DNA of 64,000 nucleotides from Plazaster borealis. Taxonomy: Eukaryota; Echinodermata; Asteroidea; Forcipulatida; Labidiasteridae. Of the stretch, positions 31,653 through 41,565 are shown in pieces. The notes under the pieces were generated by a model. It saw nothing but the letters and a program-made list of their open reading frames with translations, made no database searches and was not told the origin of the DNA. Every line of letters begins with the position of its first letter. Within the stretch, counting starts at the first letter, position 1. Where the stretch lies: contig CM037474.1 in the NCBI GenBank assembly GCA_021014325.1, positions 1,079,001-1,143,000 of the forward strand, given 5' to 3'. The translations under genes were made by a program, and so were the position numbers.

Positions 31653-34600
31653 CGGCAATATTATTCCAGTATTAGACAAATCAGTAGTGAGGTTTCAAGA
31701 TTGCAAAGAGACAATTAAATATTATTCCAGTATTAGACAAATCAGTAGTGATGTTTCAAGATTGCAAAGAGACAATTCAATATTATTCCAGTATTTGACA
31801 AATCAGTAGTGATGTTTCAAGATTGCAAAGAGACAATTAAATATTATTCCAGTATTTGACAAATCAGTAGTGATGTTTCAAGATTGCAAAGAGACAATTA
31901 AATATTATTCCAGTATTAGACAAATCAGTAATGATGTTTCAAGATTGCAAAGAGACAATTAAATATTATTCCAGTATTTGACAAATCAGTAGTGATGTTT
32001 CAAGATTGCAAAGAGACAATTCAATATTATTCCAGTATTTGACAAATCAGTAGTGATGTTTCAAGATTGCAAAGAGACAATTCAATATTATTCCAGTATT
32101 TGACAAATCAGTAGTGATGTTTCAAGATTGCAAAGAGACAATTCAATATTATTCCAGTATTTGACAAATCAGTAGTGATGTTTCAAGATTGCAAAGAGAC
32201 AATTCAATATTATTCCAGTATTAGACAAATCAGTAGTGATGTTTCAAGATTGCAAAGAGACAATTCAATATTATTTCAGTATTAGACAAATCAGTAGTGA
32301 TGTTTCAAGATTGCAAAGAGACAATTCAATATTATTTCAGTGTTAGACAAATCAGTAGTGATGTTTCAAGATTGCAAAGAGACAATTCAATATTATTTCA
32401 GTATTTGACAAATCAGTAATGAGGTTTCAAGATTGCAAAGAGACAATTAAATATTATTCCAGTATTTGACAAATCAGTAGTGATGTTTCAAGATTGCAAA
32501 GAGACAATTCAATATTATTCCAGTATTAGACAAATCAGTAGTGATGTTTCAAGATTGCAAAGAGACAATTCAATATTATTTCAGTATTAGACAAATCAGT
32601 AGTGATGTTTCAAGATTGCAAAGAGACAATTCAATATTATTCCAGTATTAGACAAATCAGTAGTGATGTTTCAAGATTGCAAAGAGACAATTCAATATTA
32701 TTCCAGTATTAGACAAATCAGTAGTGATGTTTCAAGATTGCAAAGAGACAATTCAATATTATTCCAGTATTAGACAAATCAGTAGTGATGTTTCAAGATT
32801 GCAAAGAGACAATTCAATATTATTTCAGTATTAGACAAATCAGTAGTGATGTTTCAAGATTGCAAAGAGACAATCAAATATTATTTCAGTATTAGACAAA
32901 TCAGTAGTGATGTTTCAAGATTGCAAAGAGACAATTCAATATTATTCCAGTATTAGACAAATCAGTAGTGATGTTTCAAGATTGCAAAGAGACAATTCAA
33001 TATTATTCCAGTATTAGACAAATCAGTAGTGATGTTTCAAGATTGCAAAGAGACAATTAAATATTATTCCAGTATTAGACAAATCAGTAGTGATGTTTCA
33101 AGATTGCAAAGAGACAATTAAATATGATTCCAGTATTAGACAAATCAGTAGTGATGTTTCAAGATTGCAAAGAGACAATTCAATATTATTCCAGTATTAG
33201 AACAATCAGTAGTGATGTTTCAAGATTGCAAATAGACAATTAAATATTATTCCAGTAGTAGACAAATCAGTAGTGATGTTTCAAGATTGCAAATAGACAA
33301 TTAAATATGATTCCAGTAGTAGACAAATCAGTAGTGATGTTTCAAGATTGCAAAGAGACAATTCAATATGATTCCAGTATTAGACAAATCAGTAGTGATG
33401 TTTCAAGATTGCAAAGAGACAATTCAATATGATTCCAGTATTTGACAAATCAGTAGTGATGTTTCAAGATTGCAAAGAGACAATTCAATATTATTCCAGT
33501 ATTAGACAAATCAGTAGTGATGTTTCAAGATTGCAAAGAGACAATTCAATATTATTCCAGTATTAGACAAATCAGTAGTGATGTTTCAAGATTGCAAAGA
33601 GACAATTCAATATTATTTCAGTATTAGACAAATCAGTAGTGATGTTTCAAGATTGCAAAGAGACAATCAAATATTATTTCAGTATTAGACAAATCAGTAG
33701 TGATGTTTCAAGATTGCAAAGAGACAATTCAATATTATTCCAGTATTAGACAAATCAGTAGTGATGTTTCAAGATTGCAAAGAGACAATTCAATATTATT
33801 CCAGTATTAGACAAATCAGTAGTGATGTTTCAAGATTGCAAAGAGACAATTAAATATTATTCCAGTATTAGACAAATCAGTAGTGATGTTTCAAGATTGC
33901 AAAGAGACAATTCAATATTATTCCAGTATTAGACAAATCAGTAGTGATGTTTCAAGATTGCAAAGAGACAATTCAATATTATTCCAGTATTAGAACAATC
34001 AGTAGTGATGTTTCAAGATTGCAAAGAGACAATTAAATATGATTCCAGTAGTAGACAAATCAGTAGTGATGTTTCAAGATTGCAAAGAGACAATTCAATA
34101 TGATTCCAGTATTAGACAAATCAGTAGTGATGTTTCAAGATTGCAAAGAGACAATTCAATATGATTCCAGTATTTGACAAATCAGTAGTGATGTTTCAAG
34201 ATTGCAAAGAGACAATTCAATATTATTCCAGTATTAGACAAATCAGTAGTGATGTTTCAAGATTGCAAAGAGACAATTAAATATGATTCCAGTATTAGAC
34301 AAATCAGTAGTGATGTTTCAAGATTGCAAAGAGACAATTCAATATGATTCCAGTATTTGACAAATCAGTAGTGATGTTTCAAGATTGCAAAGAGACAATT
34401 AAATATTATTCCAGTATTAGACAAATCAGTAGTGATGTTTCAAGATTGCAAAGAGACAATTAAATATGATTCCAGTATTAGACAAATCAGTAGTGATGTT
34501 TCAAGATTGCAAAGAGACAATTCAATATTATTCCAGTATTAGACAAATCAGTAGTGATGTTTCAAGATTGCAAAGAGACAATTAAATATGATTCCAGTAT

Positions 34601-35752
34601 TAGACAAATCAGTAGTGATGTTTCAAGATTGCAAAGAGACAATTCAATATGATTCCAGTATTAGACAAATCAGTAGTGATGTTTCAAGATTGCAAAGAGA
34701 CAATTCAATATGATTCCAGTATTTGACAAATCAGTAGTGATGTTTCAAGATTGCAAAGAGACAATTAAATATTATTCCAGTATTAGACAAATCAGTAGTG
34801 ATGTTTCAAGATTGCAAAGAGACAATTCAATATGATTCCAGTATTAGACAAATCAGTAGTGATGTTTCAAGATTGCAAAGAGACAATTCAATATGATTCC
34901 AGTATTAGACAAATCAGTAGTGATGTTTCAAGATTGCAAAGAGACAATTCAATATGATTCCAGTATTTGACAAATCAGTAGTGATGTTTCAAGATTGCAA
35001 AGAGACAATTAAATATTATTCCAGTATTAGACAAATCAGTAGTGATGTTTCAAGATTGCAAAGAGACAATTCAATATTATTTCAGTATTAGACAAATCAG
35101 TAGTGATGTTTCAAGATTGCAAAGAGACAATTAAATATGATTCCAGTATTAGACAAATCAGTAGTGATGTTTCAAGATTGCAAAGAGACAATTAAATATG
35201 ATTCCAGTATTAGACAAATCAGTAGTGATGTTTCAAGATTGCAAAGAGACAATTCAATATGATTCCAGTATTAGACAAATCAGTAGTGATGTTTCAAGAT
35301 TGCAAAGAGACAATTAAATATTATTCAAGTATTAGACAAATCAGTAGTGATGTTTCAAGATTGCAAAGAGACAATTAAATATGATTCCAGTATTAGACAA
35401 ATCAGTAGTGATGTTTCAAGATTGCAAAGAGACAATTCAATATGATTCCAGTATTTGACAAATCAGTAGTGATGTTTCAAGATTGCAAAGAGACAATTAA
35501 ATATTATTCCAGTATTAGACAAATCAGTAGTGATGTTTCAAGATTGCAAAGAGACAATTCAATATGATTCCAGTATTTGACAAATCAGTAATGAGGTTTC
35601 AAGATTGCAAAGAGACAATTAAAAATTATTTTAGAATTTGACAAATCAGTATGTTTCAAGATTGCTAAGAGACAATTAAATATGATTCCAGTTTTTGACA
35701 AATAAGTAATGAGGTTTCAAGATTGCAAGGAAACAAATTAAATATTATTCCA
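31653..35752. repeat. 61-bp minisatellite, about 67 units
   Basis: Head-to-tail units with core ACAAATCAGTAGTGATGTTT and CAAGATTGCAAAGAGACAAT repeat every 61 bp. Units differ at a few fixed sites (TTATTCC, TGATTCC or TTATTTC; GTATTAGAC or GTATTTGAC; ATTCAAT or ATTAAAT). Units at both ends are more diverged (GAGGTTTC variant; AAAAATTATTTTAG near 35620). A period of 61 is not a multiple of three, and every frame meets stops, so it is not coding. Confidence 0.95.
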
Positions 35753-35978
35753 TATGTTATGGAAGGTAAAAGGGTCAAACAGACTTGCAACTTGGTAATT
35801 AAAAAAGAGGGGAAACTTTCTTAGACATTAATATTGTGCAGTGTTTTTTATTTTACTGTAGCACACAAAACCAAGAAAAAAAGAGAACATTCAGCTGATA
35901 AGTTACAAGCCTGGTTAATACAAACTTTGCACTGGCAATGGTTTAAAAAAATGACTACAACTTTACATGTTGGTCCAC

Positions 35979-36352
35979 TTAAAGGCACTGTACACGTTTG
36001 GTAATTACTCAAAATATCTATTAGCATAAAAACTTACTTGGTAACAAGCAACGGAGAGCTGTTGATAGTATAAAACATTGTGAGAAACGACTCCCTCTGA
36101 AGTAACGTAGTTTTTGAGAAAGAGGTAATTTCTCACTAGAATAATAAAAACTTCTTGCAAGAAGTTTTTATTCCTATCTGAGAGCACACAAACTTGTACA
36201 AGAAGGGTGTTTTTTCTTTCATCATTTTCTTGCAACTTCGATGACCAATTGAGCCCAAATTTTCACAGGCTTGTTATTTTATGTATATGTTGGGATACAC
36301 CAAGTGAGAACACTGGTCTTTGACAATTACCAAACGTGTACGATGCCTTTAA
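35979..36352. mobile_element. AAAGGCACTG-family MITE, copy 2 (best preserved)
   Basis: 374 bp. Left end TTAAAGGCACTGTACACGTT and right end AACGTGTACGATGCCTTTAA are inverted copies, and both ends carry TTAA. The centre holds the palindrome AAAAACTTCTTGCAAGAAGT. No protein is encoded. Confidence 0.85.
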
Positions 36353-36622
36353 CCAGAAAAATATCAAGTATTTATAAAACTCATTTATGTCCTGTACCAA
36401 TTATTTCTGCTAATACTAGCACGCTTTTTTTTCTGCTGGTGGTTTTATCTTGCATCGAGCTGACGGTTTGTTTAGTTGCGTCACAATCATTGGTCGGCAA
36501 TGCCCCATGGTGCAATCTTAAAAATGAGCGCTGCGCGTACTTGCGTCTCAGTATTGGTGAAAAACACTAGTACAGGACATCCGCAATGGCTTTATCTATA
36601 GAATGTCTTACATAATATTTAC

Positions 36623-36740
36623 CTGTTGTATTGCGGTGATTTTGCTTCGGTTGTGCCGTGTTGCAAAGTCAAATGCATACTTTGCGCTTGGAGCGAACTG
36701 TCGTGATGATCTTCAGGCTTTCAACGACACCATCAACACT
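36623..36740 (-). pseudogene. IDH3 beta/gamma-like exon with frameshift
   Basis: Acceptor TTCTACAG, donor CAACAG|GTAAAT. It encodes SVDGVVESLKIITTVRSK and, in another frame, AKYAFDFATRHNRSKITAIQ. Both are IDH3 segments (regulatory or catalytic subunit of mitochondrial NAD-dependent isocitrate dehydrogenase). The frame breaks between them at about 36688, consistent with a 5-bp loss between GC repeats. A one-off sequencing error cannot be excluded. Confidence 0.6.
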
Positions 36741-36809
36741 CTGTAGAAACGATGAAGTCAAGGCTCAATGTTATCTTTCATATACATGTGATTGGGTGAT
36801 CTGTGATCA

Positions 36810-36932
36810 GGGCCCAATTTCATGGCTCTTATTACCAAAGCATTCTGCGCCTGGTAACGTGCAAATTTCTATGGGATGCAGCAGGGCGTAAGCGCAGAGT
36901 TCCACGGTAAGCAGTGCCATGAAAATGGGCCT
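36810..36932. mobile_element. GGGCC foldback MITE, copy 2, diverged
   Basis: Ends GGGCCCAATTTCATGGCTCT and GCAGTGCCATGAAAATGGGC pair as inverted repeats. The inner TTACCAAAGCATTCTGCGC / GCGCAGAGTTCCACGGTAA arms also pair. Confidence 0.65.
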
Positions 36933-36959
36933 AGGTTGGCTTGCTGGTATCTTGCCCTG

Positions 36960-37120
36960 CTTTTCATCTCTCCTTGTGGACCCCAGTTCGAATCCCACCT
37001 CGGATGTTGATTGGGTTTCCAGTCCCTACCTGATTACAAGAGTTTTGCTATGTTTGGGGTTTTTCCTCCAACATCTCAAACTGAACATTTCTTCACCGTC
37101 TTCTAGGTATCTTAAGGCCT
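36960..37120 (+). repeat. Dispersed repeat with box-B-like motif
   Basis: It contains CCCCAGTTCGAATCCCACCT and GGGTTTCCAGTCCCT then GTTTGGGGTTTTTCCTCCAA. A copy in the opposite orientation is at about 4610-4735. Probably a second SINE-like family. Confidence 0.5.
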
Positions 37121-37339
37121 ACGGGTTACAGTGCTAGTCACTTTACAGGATTGCTTAGTTTCATTACCAGAAAGATTTCAAACAAATAAGTTAATAATTG
37201 TAGAGGTTATAAGTACCTGTATAAGCAATAAGGTATTTCCTTTTTAAATCAGTATACTGGTCCTTGCCACAAAATTCCACAGGAAACTGTGGAGACTAAG
37301 TCCACAATACACAAGCCATGGGGTTTCCTGATAATACCA

Positions 37340-37502
37340 GGGCCCAATTTCATAGAGCTGCTTAAGCACAAAAACTAGCTAAGCACAACAAAATTATGCT
37401 TAGCAGAATAAGATTACCAGCCAAACTACCATGTCACATGCTGCTAAGCAAAACATTGTTAAGCAATATTTTCTGCTTAAGCAGCTCTATGAAATTGGGC
37501 CC
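37340..37502. mobile_element. GGGCCC foldback MITE, copy 3 (best preserved)
   Basis: 163 bp. Ends GGGCCCAATTTCATAGAGCT and AGCTCTATGAAATTGGGCCC are perfect inverted repeats extended by GCTTAAGCA arms. Family name given by these termini. Confidence 0.82.
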
Positions 37503-37629
37503 AGCTGTAAAAAACCCAACCCATGCACCCTAGTTGGCAGTCTATGGTACCAGTGTCAGCAGTACAAACAGAAGAAACCCATGTACCCAATGCCAGTCTT
37601 GAAGGTATGGTACTTTGTGGCAGTTTGCG

Positions 37630-38150
37630 GTACCAGTGTATAGCCTCCAAAATACCGCTGCCCGCATTGTGACACTCTCTAGAAAATCCTGTTCTATCAC
37701 CCCCATTCTGAAACGACTACACTGGCTCCCCATCTCTCATCGAATCATCTTCAAGCTGATGCTCATTGTCCACAAAGCACTTAATGGCAAGGCTCCCCAC
37801 TATATTTCTGAACTACTTCAAGTTTACACCCCATCAAGGAATCTTCGATCAAGTTCCATGCTTCTCCTCATTGAACCCAAGTCTCGACACTCATGGGGTG
37901 ACAGGTCTTTTTCTTCAGCTGCGCCACGCATCTGGAACTCTCTACCACTTAATCTTAGATCTTGTCTTTGTACCACAAAATTCAAATCTCTTCTCAAAAC
38001 TTATCTTATGTCACAGGTTTTCAAGGACTAATTTTGTTGTGTCTGTTTTTCTTTGTTTTATTTTTGTTTTTGTTTTTGCTGCGCCTTGAACACCCAGCAG
38101 GGTGGATATGTGCGCATTACAAGTCTTATTATTATTATTATTATTATTAG
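37630..38150 (+). mobile_element. CR1-like LINE 3' end
   Basis: The open frame from 37630 to 38031 encodes LQNTAARIVTLSRK, LKRLHWLPISHRIIFKL, PRIWNSLPLNLRS and TKFKSLLKTYLM, the classic C-terminus of CR1/L2 polyproteins. An ATT tail ends at about 38149. This fragment is better preserved than the one at 9490. Confidence 0.8.
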
Positions 38151-38450
38151 GATGGTTTAAATCAAGTTCTGAGATCATATTTTGATCATATATCCATCCT
38201 TACTCACAGCTGAGAAGCTGAATTGCAAAGGACACAGCTACAATGTGTTCAAGCCGCAGGCATGCAAGGGCACTTTTGGCAGCCAGCCACATCAACCCAT
38301 TTATGACCACAGAGCAAAGCCTAAGATCCAAAGTGTTTGATTTTTCCAAAGGGAGGAAACCGGAGGGCCAGGAGAAAAACCATTATGTCATAGGAGAGAA
38401 CCAACGCACAACTCTACTCACATATGGCCTTAGCCGGGAATAGAACTTAC

Positions 38451-38633
38451 CTCAGTCTGACATTGATTGATTTACAGACAGCCAGGCGAATGACATGGGT
38501 GTGGATGTTACCCTTGAGTGCTGTTCCATTCCTCTTGATGGCCATGAGGGCATCCTCTACCCCTTCCCCTTCCACTGCCTCTCTATCCCCACTAAGCATC
38601 AACTCTTCAAAGCCAACTGGTGCACCAGCTTGT
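38451..38633 (-). pseudogene. IDH3 beta/gamma-like upstream exon
   Basis: 183 nt, acceptor ATCCAAAG, donor CTGAG|GTAAGT, open throughout. It encodes QAGAPVGFEELML, EDALMAIKRNGTALKGNIHT and KSINVRLR, matching the IDH3G segment with AIMAIRRNRVALKGNIET. The exon that should follow (with the TEGEYSSLEHE segment) is absent; that interval is occupied by a MITE and a LINE tail. With the frameshifted exon at 36623 this suggests a gene relic. Confidence 0.62.
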
Positions 38634-41515
38634 CTTTGGATAGATTAGATTCATTTATAATGAGGTGAAACAGTACAGTAGTAAAATTGTGATACTTGGT
38701 CTTAGGTTCCGTCAGTTAGTTTTGAAATCATGTGCTTTCGGTACGAGGCTTCAAGCAAGCGGATGGAGCCTAATTGCCGGAGCAGAAGTTTGATAAGGGT
38801 CATAAAGTGGTAAAATATTAAAGCTCTGGAAAGGGGGACCAATTTATCTTGACTGGTCTATCTTCTTACAGCATGTCATGGAGGGTTTTAGTGTTTAAAT
38901 TAGGGTAGGGACTAAAATAAGGGTTAGTAAAATTAGGGCTTGTGAAGTTTAGGGCTTAGGTTAGTGCATAGGGCTAGATTTAAGAGTAGGGTCATGTGTG
39001 AGCACAGCCACTCAATCCATTATACTGGTTTTAAGTTATTACCTCGGTTTGAGATGATCAGATGTACCCTTGTCAAGATCTGTTTTGACATGTTATTATT
39101 GGAACACATTACGTCTTGTTTAAATCTTTTTTTTTAAGTAAAAATCTTTATCAAGTAGACCAAAAAGATGAAGAAATTATAAGTGGCATACTCTTGTACC
39201 AAACTAAACCATACCAACATCTGTTAACATGATTGAATGTTTTACGAGCATTTGGCCGTCCATGCCAACCAGCAAATATCAACAATAGAAAGGTCTGTAA
39301 ATGGCACGACACTAAATAAGCTCCCCATAGCAACCATTGCTAAATAATAAATATTCAAAAATTATTTAAAAGTCTCTCAGCCTCTTTAACAAATCAATAT
39401 ATTTTCTGACAACTAAACTTCATTTTTTTGGTAGGTTTGCCATTTAGCTTTTGAGCTAGGCTCATCCAAAATAATGACCCTACACCTTTTAGCAAAGTAG
39501 GGCCATTTTTAGAGGTGTAGTGTACCCCAAATACTCCAGGTTGAAAGTCAACAACCCGAGGGGCACATTATTGGACCATTTTTCAACAATCCATAAAAGC
39601 CATGACCTTCAAATCTTTGATTTATAGAAAACGTTGAGGTTCACCTTTTAATAATGAGGCTCCGTGCATGAGTTTTTCTCCATTTAGTGGGTCACCCTAT
39701 TTTACAATTACACTCCCAAGCCCCATACACTCATTCACAAGCATCAAACCAGCCAGTGCAATGTAGGACCTTAGCGACCTGAACAAAACAGTACAGTATT
39801 GATATTTATCAGAAGAATAACCTGCCTAGTTTGAATCTGAAAAGCTGACTTAAAGTTATCCATGCATACTACACTACATTCACACAATACAAAGACTTAA
39901 ATATAGAATTTGGTATTTCCACATTAGCAATGTTCAGTCAGACTTACACCAGTAACAGGTAGGGAGTGTCACTGTGTAATTATCTAAAGGGGACAGACCA
40001 TTGCTTGAACATCCTACTCACTACTACCAGATCGGATGCTGAGTTTCAAGCCATCTTTCTGTGTCATAATTCAAGTAAGTTGTTTAAAATTAAGTATTAA
40101 ACCACACAGAAAACTGATTGGTTAATTAATTATGTAATGAACCACACAGGAGACTGACTGGTTAAATTTTAAATAATTTAAGTATTACACCACACGGGAA
40201 ACTGACGGGGAGGGGGGGGGGTCACAGAACTCTGGGAAAGTACTAAATATATATAGTGATTAATGCACATCGATGAAGAGCATACCAAATAATATTGTCA
40301 TAGTCATTCAAATGGATTTGGTTCTGAACATCAATATTTATATCACAAGTATAATATCTAACATATAAGTATCAAACAATGTCCCAACTCAACTAAATGG
40401 AAAATTCTGCCCCAAGCTAATAAACCGATTGGTCCTTTTGAATCACATGATCGATACAGCTCCCCGGGAGAATCACAATACAAACCACTCCTTAGGATTA
40501 AACACAAGGGTCGTACACAGAACATAAAATTAGTTCCTATAGCTTGGAGCATAAACCTTGGTTGATTTGACTCCTACCTAACGCCAATTATCATCATATA
40601 TAAGTTAATTTCAGTGTGGCTTCCTAAAATTTCTCTCATTCAAGGCTCTCACTTTTTGCCTGTTGTTATTCTGAAATTCTGAATCTGGAAAAAGCTTCTA
40701 TTTCTACCCTGGGTGTAAACTTTTCACTAATCTCACTATTGAAGTTTGATCTGGTTTAAGTTAGCTCTACAGTCTGAAAAACCCTTCACGTGGAAATTTT
40801 GTTGAGAAAGACAAAAAACACACAATAAATATTTAAAATGTTTGACCCAAGGTAAAACAAATGGTTCCCATGGTAACAGCTGACCCCTGATAACAAGTGC
40901 TTTTTACAATATGACCCAAAGATAAATATTGGGAAAAGTCAGAAAGTTTTGTGGTGATGAATGCAGTGTTCAAAAGTTAAGGACAAAAATATGGTGGGGG
41001 GGGGCACACTGTTTCCCCTGGTCCTAATAGGTTAACAGGAAAAGGAATCCTAAATTAAAAAACGATATTAAAAGACAAACTTTGTAAAAAGGTATCTATG
41101 ATGATCAAAATAAATATGTCATCATTTAAAAACCATGTACATGGTAAGAAAACAAGGAAAAGCAAATTTGAGACAAAACGCGAATATAATCGGTAAAAAA
41201 TCAATTTATAAAATGAGGTAGCTTTGAGATGCACTAAGGAATTGGTGCATCCTCTCAAACTATTTTATTATCAAAAAGATTGTGCCTCGAAGATTTGGTA
41301 TCATAACTTGTATAACAGTTGTTTAAATCTATGTTGACTTGCTGTGTGCTTGGAGGTGATGCAAAAAAGTGAAATAAATATTACCACTTGACAGGGGGGT
41401 AGGAGCTGTATACTTAGACTTTCACTTCAAGGAACTTATTTATTTCATAATTCAGACCTTTAATAAGCAATTTTTTAATAATATACATTAAATAATTGCA
41501 CTTATTTCTGCACAG
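38634..41515. other. Non-genic stretch upstream of the ROCO gene
   Basis: No exon was recognised on either strand. It contains AT-rich DNA, runs of G (40205-40215, 40995-41005) and a short duplicated motif (ACCACACAGGAAACTGA type) at 40100-40210. The first exon(s) and promoter of the ROCO gene may lie here. Confidence 0.35.
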
Positions 41516-41565
41516 AAGACGCATTATGGAAGAGGGGCAAAGGACATTCTCACCAGAGAAAAGAG
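41516..41565 (+). CDS. ROCO exon a, candidate start
   Basis: Acceptor CTGCACAG, donor AAAGAG|GTAAAT. ATG at 41526 gives MEEGQRTFSPEKR and phase 1, as the next exon needs. The acceptor implies a noncoding or coding exon further upstream. Confidence 0.55.

Noticed and set aside
31612..31809. Open frame running into the minisatellite
   Set aside because: The 61-bp period cannot keep a frame; the opening is chance.
31653..35752. Possible CRISPR array because of the regular repeats
   Set aside because: Units are contiguous with no unique spacers, and the DNA is from an animal.
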